Shown piece after piece: positions 33,304 to 45,032 of a DNA stretch of 64,000 nt. This DNA is from Theropithecus gelada (taxonomy: Eukaryota; Chordata; Mammalia; Primates; Cercopithecidae), in assembly GCF_003255815.1 (NCBI RefSeq), contig NC_037668.1, positions 70,388,940 through 70,452,939 of the forward strand, read 5' to 3'. The notes under the pieces were generated by a model. The model had not been told where the DNA came from. It worked only from the letters and a program-made list of their open reading frames with translations, and searched no databases. Every line of letters starts with the position of its first letter. Positions within the stretch are counted from its first letter, which is position 1. Made by a program: the position numbers and the translations under genes.

Positions 33304-33430
33304 TTGGCCAGGTGAAGTAGCACACACATGTAATCCCAGCACTTCGGGAGGCTGAGGCAGGAAGATCACTTGAGGCCAGGAGTTCAAGACCACCCTGGTC
33401 AACAGAGTGAGCCCGTCTCTACTAAAAAAA
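33304..33430 (+). repeat. FLAM/Alu left monomer in L1
   Basis: The only sense Alu-type element within the antisense L1 (GGTTGGCCAGGTGAAGTAGC… to CGTCTCTACTAAAAAAAGG). Confidence 0.88.
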
Positions 33431-33640
33431 GGAAATTTAAAGAAACAAAATTTCCTGTCAAATGCTGTGGAAAATAAATTAGAAAATTTTAAAAATAAGA
33501 CTTTCAGCTTTTCACCATACAGTATCATGTTGGCTATGGGGTTTGTCATATATGGCCTTTATTATTTTGAGATAAGTTCCTTCTGTTCCTAGTTTGTTTG
33601 GAGTTTTTATCATGAAGGGATGTTGAATTTTATCAAATGC

Positions 33641-33942
33641 TTTTTTTGTTGTTTTTTTTTTTATAAGACGAGGTCTCACTCTGTCGCCAGACTGGAGTGC
33701 AGAGGCGTGATCTCGGCTCACTGCCACCTCCGCCTCCCAGGTTCAAGTGATTCTCCTGCCTCAGCCTCCCAAGTAGCTGGAACTACAGGCGCATGCTACC
33801 ACACCTGGCTACTTTTTGTGTTTTTAGTAGAGATGGGGTTTCACCATGTTGGCCAGGCTGGTCTCGAACTCCTGACCTCATGATCCGCCCGCCTCCGCCT
33901 CCCAGAGTGCTGTGATGACAGGCATGAGCCACCACACCCGGC
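33641..33942 (-). repeat. AluS-like in L1
   Basis: Antisense; flanked by ATCAAATGCTTTTTT and ATCCAGTGCTTTTTC, a slightly diverged target-site duplication. Confidence 0.94.
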
Positions 33943-34028
33943 CTATCCAGTGCTTTTTCTGTGTCTTATGAGATAAATGGGTTTTGCCCTTCATTCTTTT
34001 GATGTAATAATCACATTTATAGATTTCC

Positions 34029-34329
34029 CTTTTTTTTTTTTTTTTTTTTTTGAGACACAGTCTTTGTCGCCCAGGCTGGAGCGCAGTGTCATGATCTCTG
34101 CTCACTGCAACCTCCACCTCCAGGGTTCAAGCAATTCTCTTGCCTCAACCTCTTGAGTAGCTGGGATTATAGGCACCTGCCACCACACCAGGCTAATTTT
34201 TGTATTTTTAATAGAGGCGGGGTTTCACCATGTTGGCCAGGCTGGTCTCAAACTCCTGACCTTAAATGATCCACCCATGTCGGCCTCCCAAAGTGCAGGG
34301 CTTACAGGCATGAGCCACCATGCCTGGCC
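34029..34329 (-). repeat. AluS-like in L1
   Basis: Antisense, long poly-T, ending CACCATGCCTGGCC. Confidence 0.94.
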
Positions 34330-34662
34330 AATTTGCATATATTGAACCATCCTTGAATTCCTGGTGTAAATACCACTTGGTCTTTGTGTATTATCTTTTT
34401 GATGTGCTGTTGGAGTTAGTTTGTTAGTATTTTATTGAGGATTTTTATATCTGTGTTCATCAGAGATACTGGTCTGTAGTTTTTTTGTTGTGTGCCTCTC
34501 TGGTTTTTACTGCTGGCCTCGTGGAATGAGTCAGGGAGAGTTGCCTCCCTTTAACTTTCTATAATACTTTCCAGAGGATTGGTATTAGTTGTTTTCATAT
34601 ATTTGGTAGAATTTGGCTACATCTCCATGAGGTCCTGGGCTTTTCTTCGTAGGGAGATTTTT

Positions 34663-34967
34663 TTTGTGGTGGTTGTTGTTTTTTGAGATGGTGTCTTGCT
34701 CTGTAGCCCAGGCTGGAGTGCAGTGGTGCAATCTTGGCTCACTGCAACCTCTGTCTCCCAGGTTCAAGCAATTCTCCTGCCTTAGCCTCCCGAGTAGCTG
34801 GGATTACAGGCGTCTGCTACCACGCCCATCTAATTTTTGTACTTTTAGTAGAGGCGGGGTTTCACCATGTTGGCCAGGCTGGTCTTGAACTCCTGACCTC
34901 AGGTGATCTGTCCCCCCCTCAGCCTCCCAAAGTGCTGGGATGACAGGTGTGAGCCATGGCACCCGGC
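34663..34967 (-). repeat. AluS-like in L1
   Basis: Antisense; GTAGGGAGA(T/C)T occurs on both sides as target-site duplication. Confidence 0.95.
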
Positions 34968-35809
34968 CAGTAGGGAGACTTTTAATTACTGATTCAATCT
35001 CATTACTTATTGGTCTCTACAGGTTTTCTGTTTTTCCTGATTCAGTTTTGGTAGGTTGCATGTTTCCAGGAATTTACCCATTTCCTCTAGGTTTTCCAGT
35101 TTGTTAATATATTGTTGTTCATAATAGTCTGATCTTTTGTATTTCTGTGGTATCAATTGTAATGTCTCCTTCTCATTTCTGATTTTGTTTATTTAGGTCT
35201 TCTCTTTTCTGGCTTAGTCTAGCTAGAGGTGTATTAATTTTATTTATCTTTTTAAAGAACCAACTTTTTTTTTCTTAATCCTTTGTATTTTTTTTTTTAA
35301 AACAGTCTTTATTTCATTTAGTTCTCTGATCTTAACTGCTTCTGCTCATTTGGGGCTTGGTTTGTTCTTGCTCTTTCACTTTCTTGGGGTGCATCTTTAG
35401 ATTGTTTACTTAGAATCTTTCTACTTTGGATGTAGGCATTTATTACTGTTAGTTTTCCTCTTAGTAGTACTTTTGTACGTATCCAACAGGTTTTGGTGTG
35501 TTGTGTTTCTGTTTTCATTTCTTTCAAGAAATTTTTTTATTTCCATCTTAATTTCTTCATTGATCCAATGGTAGTTCAAAAGCATATTGTTTGATTTCCA
35601 TGTATTCATAAAGTTTCTAAAGTTCTTGGTGTTGATTCATAGTTTTATTCCATTGTTGTCTGAGAAGATACTTGATATGATTTCTGTTTTTTAAAAATTT
35701 GTTGAGATTTGTTTTGTGGTCGAACATATGGTCTGCCCTGCAGAATGTTCCATGTGCTGATGAGAAGAATGTCTATTCTGTAGTTAAAATGCTCTGTAAA
35801 TGTCTCTTT

Positions 35810-36230
35810 GGTTTATTTGCTCTAGGGTCCAGTTTAAATTCAATTATTTCTTTTTCTTTTTCTTTTTTTTTTGAGACAGTTTCACTCTTGTTGCCCAGGC
35901 TGGAGTGCAATGGCGTGATCGTGGCTCACTGCAACCTCCATCTCCCGGGTTCCAGTGATTCTGCTGCCTCAACCTCCTGAGTAGCTGGGATTATAGGCAT
36001 GCACCACCTAATTTTGTATTTTTTAGTAGAGATGGGGTTTCTCCATGTTGGTCAGGCTGGTCTTGAACTCCTGACCTCAGGTGATCCACCTGCCTGAGCT
36101 TCCCAAAGTGCCGGGATTACAGGCGTGAGCCACTGCTCCCGGCCTTCAGTATTTATTGATTTTCTCCCGAGGTTTATTTGCTCTAGGGTCCAGTTTAAAT
36201 TCAGTATTTCTTTATTGATTTTCTCCTGAG
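35810..36230. repeat. ~60 bp tandem duplication of L1 split by an Alu
   Basis: Block A (GTTTATTTGCTCTAGGGTCC…) occurs at 35810-35843 and 36171-36204. Block B (…TTTATTGATTTTCTCC…) occurs at 36145-36170 and 36200-36230. The order is A, Alu, B, A, B. Confidence 0.88.
35847..36144 (-). repeat. AluS-like in L1
   Basis: Antisense, with (TTTTTC)n at its tail, inserted between blocks A and B of the duplicated L1 segment. Confidence 0.93.
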
Positions 36231-37426
36231 ATGATCTGCCTTAAGCTGAGTGTGGAGTTTTGAAGTTCCCAGCTTTTATTGTATTGGAGTCTGTCTTTAG
36301 ATCTAGTAATATTTACTTTGTGAGTCTCAGTGCGCCAGTTTTGGGTGCATACATATTTAGAATTGTTATATCCTCTTGCTGGATTGATCCCTTTGTCATT
36401 ATATAGTTACCTTCTTTGTCTCTTTTTACTGTTTTGACTTAATGTCTGTTTTTTATTTGATACAAGTATAGCTTATATCAAAGCTCCTGTTTGCTTTTGG
36501 TTTCTAGTTGAATGGAGTGTTTTTTCCATCCCTTTACTTTGAGTCTATACGTGTCTTTGCAGGAAAAGTGGGTTTCTTGTAGGCAGCGTAGAGTTGGATC
36601 GTGTTTCTTTATCCATTCAGCCAGTCTGTGTTTTAAGTGCAAAATTTAACCCATTTACATTCAAGATTATTGCTATGTCATATTTTGTTATTGTCATATT
36701 GTTAATTGTTTTCTGATTGCTTTGTATATTTGTTCCTTTTTTTCTCATTGTCATTGTGGTTTAGTATTATAGTGGTACCATTTGAGTCCTTCCTCATTTG
36801 CATGTTTAACTTACCAGTGAGTTTTATACTTTAGTGCACTTTAATGATGGTAAATGTTGTCCTTTCTCTTACAAGTTTAGGACTCCCTTGAGCATTTTAT
36901 ATAGGGCTGGTCTAGTGGTGGTAAATTCCCTCAGCATTTGCTTCTCTAGAAAAGACTTTATTTCTCCTTCATTTGTGAAGGATAATTTTGCTGCATGTAA
37001 TATCATTGCATGGCATTTTTTTTCTTTCAGCACTTTGAATATTTCATCCCATTCTCTCCTGGCCTATATGGTTTCTGTTGAGAATTCTGCTGTTAGTCTG
37101 ATGAGGGTTCTTTTATAGGTGCCTCTGCTTTTCTCTTGCTGTTTTTAGTATACTCTCTTTTGTTTTGGCTTTAGATAGTTTTGACTATAATGTGCTGTGA
37201 ACAAGACCTTTTTGTACTATATCTGTTTGGGGATCTTTGGGTTACCTGGATCTGGATGTCTAGGTCTCTTGCTAGACTTGGATATTTTTCATCTAATATT
37301 TCATTAAATAAGTTTTCTAACCCTTTCATTCTCTGTTTGCCCTCAGGGACACTGGTAATTCAAATATTCTGTCACTTTTTGTCATTACAAATGTCGTGAA
37401 GGCTTTTCTCTTTGACTGACTGATTG

Positions 37427-37683
37427 TAACAGAGTCTCACTCTTGCCCAGGCTGGAGTGTAGTAGCATGAACATGGCTCACTTCAGTCTTGACCTTCTGG
37501 ACTCAAGAGATTCTCCTGCCTCATCCTCCTGTGTAGCTGGAGCTACCATGCCCAGCTAACTTTTTATTGAGGCAGGGTCTCACTTTACTGCCCAGGCTGA
37601 CCTTGACCTCCTGGGCTTAAGCAATCTTCCTACCTTGGCCTCCCAAAGTGCTGGGATTATGGCCATGAGCCACTGTGCCCGGC
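37427..37683 (-). repeat. AluJ-like in L1
   Basis: Antisense, shortened Alu (CAGAGTCTCACTCTTGCCC… to CACTGTGCCCGGCC). Confidence 0.92.
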
Positions 37684-37847
37684 CTTCTTTTTAATTCATT
37701 TCTTTTTTGTCTGACTAGATTATTTCAGAAGACCTGTCTTTTAAGTTCTGAGATTCTTTCTTCTGCTTGATGTAGTCCATTGTTGAAGTTTTCAAATGTG
37801 TTTTGTATTTCATTCAATTAATTCTTTTGTTCCAAAAGTTGTTTGGT

Positions 37848-37849
<2 letters not shown>

Positions 37850-37884
<35 letters not shown>

Positions 37885-38163
37885 AGACAGAGTTTTGCTC
37901 TTGTTGCCCAGGCTAAAGTGCAATGGTGCAATCTTGGCTCATGCAGCTGCCACCTCTCAGGTTCAAGTGATTGTCCTGCCTCAGCCTCCCAGGTAGCTGG
38001 GATTACAGGCATGCACTACCATGCCCAGGTAGTTTTGTATTTTTAGTAGAGTCAGAGTTTCACCATGTTGGTCAGGCTGGTCTCAAAATCCTGACCTCAG
38101 GTGATCCACCCACCTTGGCATCCCAAAGTGCTGGGATTACAAGCATGAGCCACTGTACCTGGC
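37850..38163 (-). repeat. AluS-like in L1
   Basis: Antisense, with a poly-T run of over 30 bases, ending CACTGTACCTGGC. Confidence 0.94.
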
Positions 38164-38440
38164 GTCTGTTTGATGCTTTCAAAAAAAACCTATCTCTTTG
38201 GTAAATTTCTCATTCATATCCTGATTTTTTTTTCTATTTTCTCTGTATTGTTTATCTTGTATCTCACTAAGTTTCTTTAAATCAGTAATTTGAATTCTTT
38301 ATCCAGGCTTTTGTGAATTTTTTATTGGAATCTGTTGCTGGAGAATTACTGTGCTGCTTTGGAGGCGTCATATTTCCTTGCTCTTTCTTGTTTCCTATGT
38401 CTTTATGTTAATATCTATACATCTGGTATAATAGTTGCTT

Positions 38441-38729
38441 CTTTTTTTTAAGACAGAGTCTCACTCTATCACCCAGGCTGGAGTGCAGTGGTGTCATGGC
38501 TTGCTGCAACCTCCACCTCCCAGGTTCAAATGATTCTCATGCCTCAGCCTCCTGAGTAGCTGAGATTACAGGTGTGCACCACCACACTCAGCTAATTTTT
38601 GTATTTTTAGTAGAGATGGGTTTTGCCATGTTGGCCAGACTGGTCTCAAACTCCTGGCCTCAAGCAATCTGCCTGCCTGGGCCTCCCAAAATGCTGGGAT
38701 TACAGGTGTGAGCCACTGTGCCCACCCTC
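38441..38729 (-). repeat. AluS/J-like in L1
   Basis: Antisense, ending GAGCCACTGTGCCCACCC. Confidence 0.94.
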
Positions 38730-39410
38730 AATTTTTTGACATTACTTTTGTAGGGGAAGTCCTTTTTCTGAAGATGTGTCTATGGTGTTGGTTGAGTAGG
38801 GCACTTTGATTTTGATTTGGGGCACATGCAGTAGGATATATTTCTTCCACTGTAAACAGCTTCAGTGGTATCTGTGATTTCCCTCGTGGCATAGAGTATG
38901 GTTATTAGTGGAGGCTATGAGAAAGTTGTTGGGGAGTAGGATGCCAGATGGGCCACTCTTCAGTCCCTAGTGGTGGCAATGGTGGGCTGGGCATGCCTGT
39001 CCTTGGGTCTTTGGGCAGCTTACACTGGCACCAGTGTCAGTGAATCCAGACAGACTGATGCTTGGGCCTCCAGGGGGCTTGCTCAGAGGCCGGTAATGGC
39101 AGCTGTGGTCTGGGTACCCAGGCAGGTTCTCAGGCCCCTTGGCAGCTGATGTGATGTGGGTGATGGCAGTAGCAGTGGTGGAGCAACCCAGATGGTTCAT
39201 GCTAGTGCTGGTGGTAGCTGTAAGAGGTTGGACGGGCCAGTCTCTTGGCCTGCTGGTGGTATGTGCAGGTGGTTGCCAATTGTGGTGGTATCGGCAGGTT
39301 GTGTCAGCACAACTTCAGAGCCCAAGAGGAGTATTCATATGCTAATGGTGGTGGACTGGGCCAGACAACTTCCAGGCCCCTGAACGGCATGCTCAATTAC
39401 TGAATCAGCT

Positions 39411-39861
39411 CTATCATAATCTTACGGGACCACCATCATATATGCAGTCCGTCATTGACTGAAACATTTTTATGTGGTAGATGACTGTACTTATTAAGGG
39501 AACTGGAAGGATATGAGGTGGTGGTCCTAGGCTGGAATGGGGTATGTTGCAGTTACTTGTAATGACAAACCTTAGGTTGTGGATATGTAGATGGGAGATG
39601 GAGGAGGAAGAATGGCAAGCCGACTGAATATGGAGTCAGACCACAGTGTTCAATGGATCTTTTGTGTGCATGTTGAAATTGTCACAGATGATGGTGGAAG
39701 TAGTTAGTGGGTGTGGAAAGGACAGTGAGGTAGTACAGGAATTAAATCTTCAAGGAATGCTTCTGGATAATGAGTTTAATCCAGAAACTCATTGGACTAA
39801 ATGAATTTTGTCCATGGCTTCAAAGGAGTTTGTGAGGACTTAGAGGAAAAATTGTTTAGAA
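39411..39861. other. Intergenic, nothing recognised
   Basis: Between the L1 5' end and the next Alu. No gene. Confidence 0.4.
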
Positions 39862-40160
39862 GTGGCAGTGCTGGCTCATACCTGTAATCCCAGTACTTTG
39901 GGATGCTGAGGCAGGAGAAACATGTGAGCTCAGGAGTTTGAGACCAGTCTGGGCAACAAAGTAAGAACGCCATCTCGAAAAAAAATTAAAAACTAGCCAA
40001 ATATGGTGGTGCACGCCTTTAGTCCCAGCTGCTCTGGAGGCTGAGGTCGAAGATCATTTGATCCCAGGAGGTTGGGGCTCCAATGAGCCATGATTGAGCC
40101 ACTGCACTGCAGCTTGGGTGACAGAGTGAGACCTTGTCTTTTAAAAAAAAAAAAAAAAGA
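39862..40160 (+). repeat. AluJ-like SINE
   Basis: Sense, with GAAGTGGCA(G/A)TG on both sides as target-site duplication. First of an unbroken series of sense Alus to 50.87 kb. Confidence 0.93.
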
Positions 40161-41130
40161 AGAAGAAGTGGCAATAGTGTAACGGAGGAGACTTAGCCCA
40201 CCACCAGACACCATGGTATTTGGGACATAGGAGAAAGAAAAAAACAGACTCCATTGAAAGGGCTCCAAGGGAAGAAGGTTGTGGAGGTAAGTATGATTAG
40301 AGAGAGAGTAAAAAGCTGAATAAGAACATTCAGAGAAGAGGCAGTGCCTGAATTCCAGCAGGCCCCAAAGACGGTTGGGAAGGGAGCTATATTGAGTTAG
40401 ATTAGGAGATATAGAGAGCTAATGAGAATTAACAGGCAGGCAGTGACAGCTGACTGGGGAAGTTTGGACGCCTAGTTGAGACTGAGGCACACGGTCAATT
40501 GTAATGCATGACAGGTTAAGTCCCAAAGTCCAGATGAGTAATGAGACCTCGACCAGAAATACAGGGTAAGAAAGAGGGGCTCAAATGTGAGATGTTTTCA
40601 GAAATGGAGTTGGCAGATGTAGGTAACTAGCTGAATGCAGGGATGACTGCAGAATGTTGATGCAGATACTGTCATTCGCTGGAATAAAAACATGCATAAA
40701 GAGGAGAGGAGTCTGATAGCTCAGTTGAGATATATGGAGTTTGAGGACCTATGGGGGCATCCATGGGGAGTGTGCCGGAAGCTAAGGAGGGAGGCATAGG
40801 CCGAGGCAGAGTGACACTCATCAGGTAGCTATTGGAAGCTGTGATCATGGGTAAAATCATATCACTTTAGGGGCATTTGTGGAGAGATGAAGATGGAGAC
40901 ACAAACTTTTGGAACAAGGTCAAGGACATAGAAGCGATGGCTAGAAAAAAGATGTGGCAAATCCAGAAAGGGGGCATCACAGAAAACTGGGGAGCAAAAT
41001 AGGAAATGGCTCACAGCATCAAAGCCAATAGGTCCAAGAAGGTAGGGGTTGAAAAGTGTTTACTGGCCTTAGCAACCAGGAGATGACTGGTGAGAGGAGT
41101 GGAATGCAGAGGCAACCCTCAGACTGCAGC
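40161..41130. other. Old repeat-like, no gene
   Basis: Purine-rich text (GACAGCTGACTGGGGAAGTTTGG, GTCTGATAGCTCAGTTGAGATATATGGAG split over several lines) resembles an ancient interspersed repeat that I cannot name. It may share a family with 3430-4110. Confidence 0.45.
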
Positions 41131-41950
41131 AGGTGAGGGGTGCATAGGGCAGCTACAGTGCACCTGCTGCTCCCACAGCCTTCCGCATCTCCACAACGGC
41201 TGGTCCATCCTTACAGGTTTGTGCGAAAACCCTCAGTCATCCTTGACTTCTCACTTTCCCTCGCATTCTACATCCAATGAGTCTGCAAATTCCATTGATT
41301 CTGACTTTGAAACAGCTAGAATCTGACCAGTTACCTCTGACCACTTGGGTCCAGGCTGTGGTAGCCTCCCTGCTACCATCTTCCTACCGTAACACCTGTG
41401 TCAGGCCTTGAGACACCCTGCTCAAAATCCTTCAGAGACTTCCAGTCTCACTTTTGAGCAGAAGCCAGCATCCTCCAGGAGCCTCCACAATGTGCCCCCA
41501 ACTGCCCCATGCCATCTACTCTCTCCCCTGGTTTCCTCCACCCAACCTCACAGGCTTCCTTTTCCTGGCACTCTCCCACCTCGAGGCATTCACACCTGCT
41601 GTTCCCTTCTGACTGGAAGAATGTTCTACCGGATAAGTAAGTGGTTTTCTCCCTCAGTTCTTTAGGTCCTTGATCAGCAGGGCTTCCCCTGCCTACCTGT
41701 TTAAGATGGCCACCCCTTCCCATGGCCAGCCCCCAATTCCTGGCCTTCCTGATTTTCCTCCATGGTGCATGTCATCAGCTGGCTGCATTAACTTGTTTGC
41801 TTACTATCTTCCTCTGATAGGAGGTAAGCTACATAAGGGTAGGGATTTCTGTCTGTTTTGTTCACTACTGCTATATCCCCACAACTATAATGGGGCTAAA
41901 AGAGTACAGAACAAACGCTCAATACGTATGTTGAAATTAATAATTATGAA
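41131..41950 (+). repeat. L2 LINE 3' end
   Basis: Text such as CCTGCTCAAAATCCTTCAGAG, CTGTTCCCTTCTGACTGGAAG, and finally GTAAGCTACATAAGGGTAGGG with TGCTATATCCCCACAAC follows the L2 3' consensus in order. Its ORF-like stretches are shadows. Confidence 0.8.
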
Positions 41951-42019
41951 TGACCATGAAGAGGCTTGGCAGCTGAGTGAAGGAAACGAGGGCTGCTGCT
42001 AGAAAGGGACCGTGGAACC

Positions 42020-42300
42020 ATGTCTTAGCCTGCTTGGGCTGCTGTAACAAATTACCATAGACTAAGTGGCTTAAGCAGTAGATATGTATTTCTCACGGTT
42101 CTGGAGACTAGCAAGTCCAGATCAGGGTGACAGTAGATTTGGTTCTGGTGAGGGTCCTCTTCTGACATGGATTGCAGAACACCACCTTCACCCCCTTCTC
42201 ATGGGGTCCTCACATGAGAGAAACTTGGAAAGCAACTCAGAGTAAGAAAACCTGAGTTCTAGTCCTGCCAGTGAAACTTCGTCTTAAGTCCTAACATTGA
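42020..42300 (+). repeat. Interspersed repeat (family not assigned), source of a local duplicate
   Basis: Begins CTTAGCCTGCTTGGGCTGCTGTAACAAATTACCATAGAC, a widespread mammalian repeat start that I do not assign to a family. 42135-42259 is copied at 43584-43707. Confidence 0.55.
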
Positions 42301-42473
42301 TCACCTCCTTTACCAATACCAGAAACCACTTGCCTCCAGACTCCAGGATGTGGGAGAAAATTAAACAACTAATTAAAAAAAAAAAGAAGTATAAATAGTA
42401 CTCCCTAAAGTTATCAGGATGAAACAAGAACCAATGAAATCACATTTTGTTAGTGCTCAGTAAGTCTTAGCAG

Positions 42474-43065
42474 GCCAGGTACAGTGGCTCATGCCTGTAA
42501 TCTCAGCTCTTTGAGAGGCTGAGACGGGAGGATTATTTGAGCCCAGGAGTTTGAGATCAGCCTGAGCAACACAGTGAGACCCAATCTCCTAAAAAAAAAA
42601 TTTTTTTTTGACTGGGCATGGTGGCTCACACCTGTAATCCAGCACTTTGGGAGGCCGAGGCAGGTGGATCATGAGGTCAGGAGTTCGAGACCAGCCTGAT
42701 CAACATGGAGAAACCCCGTCTCTACTAAAAATGCAAGTGGTGGCATGCACCTGTAATCCCAGCTACTCAGGAGGCTGAGGCAGGAGAATTACTTGAACCC
42801 AGAAGGCGAAGGTTGTGGTGAGCTGAGACCATGCCACTGCACTCCAGCCTGGGCGACAGAGCGAGACTCCATCTCAAAAAAAAAGAAAAAAAATATTTCT
42901 TTTGCCGGGTGTAATGGCACATGCCTGTAGTCCCAGCTACTTGGGAGGCTGAGGCAGGAGGATGGCTTCAGCCTGGGAAGTCAAGGCTGCAGTGAACCAA
43001 GATTGCACCACTGTACTCCAGCCTGGGCAACAGGATAAAACTCTGTCTCAAAGAAACAAATAAGT
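42474..43065 (+). repeat. AluJ-like interrupted by a younger Alu
   Basis: The left monomer (42474-42600) and right monomer (42903-43065) of one old sense Alu are separated at the A-rich linker by an inserted sense Alu. Confidence 0.9.
42611..42895 (+). repeat. Alu nested in an Alu
   Basis: Starts GACTGGGCATGGTGGCTCAC, ends CTCCATCTCAAAAAAAAAG. It lies in the middle A-rich region of the host Alu. Confidence 0.92.
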
Positions 43066-43089
43066 TTTCTGTTATTATTACGGGAATAA

Positions 43090-43555
43090 TATAAGGATAA
43101 ACTGAGATACTAGGTATAAAAATTGTAAACTGTAAAAATGTAGTTGCCACAAGAAAGTGGCTTGTAGACATCCAACTACAAGGAATGTAATTAACCAAGG
43201 GCCCAAGTTGCTTTGCTCTAAAATTTGCCACCTTATTTGCCCTGAGGCTCTGCTTACCAAATGCTCCCAAGCTGATGGGTGAGTGTGGCAGGGATTCTAA
43301 AACAGGCCTTTTCCTGGGAGACATGGGACTCACAGCTGACGTTGCCTCAAGGACTCCCCTGATGCTCATGCCAAGCTTTTCTTAGACTATGTGGTGATCT
43401 AAGATGCTTCCACCCAGCATCCTGGGCCGGGCTCTCATCACTGTGGGATGGCTCTCCCAGCTGCCTCTCCATTTTCTCTCACAAATATTTCCCTAATAAA
43501 ATTCTTACATATTTAATCCCACTTAGGGGTCTACTGTTTGGAGGACCCAGACTAT
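43090..43555 (+). repeat. LTR-like remnant (endogenous retrovirus type), low certainty
   Basis: Ends with CCCTAATAAAATTCTTACAT, TTTAATCCCACTTAGGGG and GGAGGACCCAGACTATC. This resembles the 3' part of old ERVL-class solitary LTRs with a poly(A) signal. No viral genes are next to it. Confidence 0.4.
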
Positions 43556-43733
43556 CATAAGAAGCATCATTTAAAAAGTAAGGAGATTTGGTTCTGGTGA
43601 GGGTCCTCTTCTGACATGGATTGCAGAAAGCCACCTTCACCCCCTTCTCATGGGGTCCTCACATGAGAGAACTTGGAAAGCAACTTGGAGTAAGAAAACC
43701 TGAGTTCATAAGAAGCATCATTTAAAAAGTAAG
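43555..43733. repeat. Templated insertion with 28-bp direct repeats
   Basis: A perfect 28-bp repeat (TCATAAGAAGCATCATTTAA…GTAAG) lies at 43555-43582 and 43706-43733. Between them, 43584-43707 is a ~96% copy of 42135-42259 in the same orientation (about four substitutions and a one-base indel). Confidence 0.93.
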
Positions 43734-44028
43734 CAGGTGTGAGCCACCATGCTTTTGGAAGCAATTTGGGAGGCTGAGGCAGGCAGATCACTTGAGGTCA
43801 GAAGTCCGAGACCAGCCTGGTCAACATGGTGAAAACCCATCTCTACTAAAAATAGAAAAAATAGCTGGACGTGGTGGTGCACGCCTGTAGTTCCAGCTAC
43901 TCGGGAGGCTGAGGCAGAAGAATTGCCTGAACCTGGGAGGCAGAGGTTGCAGTGAGCTGAGATGGAGCAACTGCACTCCAGCCTGGGTGACAGAGCAAGA
44001 CACTGTCTCAAAAAAAGATAAATAAAAA
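43734..44028 (+). repeat. Alu with inverted 5' head
   Basis: 43734-43752 (CAGGTGTGAGCCACCATGC) is the reverse complement of the Alu 5' end. After a 12-base linker the sense Alu resumes at TTTGGGAGGCTGAGG (43765). TTAAAAAGTAAG precedes the element and recurs at 44029-44040, as a target-site duplication. Confidence 0.9.
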
Positions 44029-45032
44029 TTAAAAAGTAAGAAGGCGAGAGAATTCTGGGAAGATGGATGAGTAGGAAGCAACAGCATTTTGCCCTGCCCC
44101 CACAACACGGACATTAGATACAGTGACAGAATCTGTTTGATGTAATTATTTTGGAGTCTGTTGAAGTCTTGTAACTTCCAGAGGAGCCATGGATGTGAAA
44201 TTGCAGTTAATTCCAATCCATTTCAACTCCCAGCTCAGCTGCAGCTACCTATCCCCTTCTCCCTCAGCCCCATGGCAGGAAGCTGTGCATGTGTTCCAGG
44301 AGGAGCCTGCAAACAGTTTGCAGGAGCCAGGGTGGACAATATGGACCAAGTCCTCCAAATATCAGGGAACTGTGTTCTCATCACTGATCAAGGAGGTGCA
44401 GACACAGAGGTGAGCAGCCGCTGTTGCACCTCTCCTGCTATTGCAAACCCCTCCCCTCCAGCTGAAGCGGCTTCCAGGGAATCAAAAGGGACTTCTTATC
44501 ATAATCTGGGTCCTTCCCCCTTCATTATCTTTTCCCCTCCTGGGATCCAGACATCAAAGACTAAAACCTCAAAAAGCATATACAGGGGAAATTAGAAAGT
44601 CACTGCACATCCCAGGGAAGAGTGCAGGGTACCAAAAGACCTGGAAACACCTGAAGTTAAACCTTATGCTGCTCTTTGATATAGAGACAGCCAAAAGCAA
44701 TACAAACAAACCAAAACCAGCAAACCCTGGGCAAGGGGGAGAATCTGATTTCCAGAGTTAACATTATTAGACTCAAATGTTCAGTTTTCAATAAAAAAGA
44801 GTATAAGGATACAAAAAAAAAATGAGAAAGTTTGAACCATTCATTGAAAGGAAAATATAAACCAACAAAACCATCCCTGAGAAAGACCACATAACCGATT
44901 TACTAGACAAAGACTTTATAATAACTGTCTTAAAGATGCTCAAAGAACTAAAAGAAATACACGGAGAAAGTCAAGAAAGTAATGTAAGAAAAAAATGGAA
45001 ATATCAAGTAGAGATAGAAAACCAAAAAACAG

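Larger units (their letters stand above)
30230..39410 (-). mobile_element. Near full-length, defunct L1 (LINE-1), riddled with Alus
   Basis: The 3' UTR lies at the left (ATACATAGTCACCCTACTGTG CTATAG near 30424-30451). Next comes ORF2 sequence in antisense; the RT motif reads YADD from the complement of 33148-33159. ORF1-type sequence is expected near 37.7-38.4 kb, and a GTGGTGG-rich 5' UTR-like region at 38730-39410. Stops and more than ten Alu insertions break every frame, so it cannot code. Sequence character suggests an older L1M/L1PB-age copy. Confidence 0.85.

Noticed and set aside
44161..44761. ORFs of 106-144 codons at 44.2-44.8 kb
   Set aside because: Old L1-family 5' sequence; frames are not conserved ORF1 and are broken.
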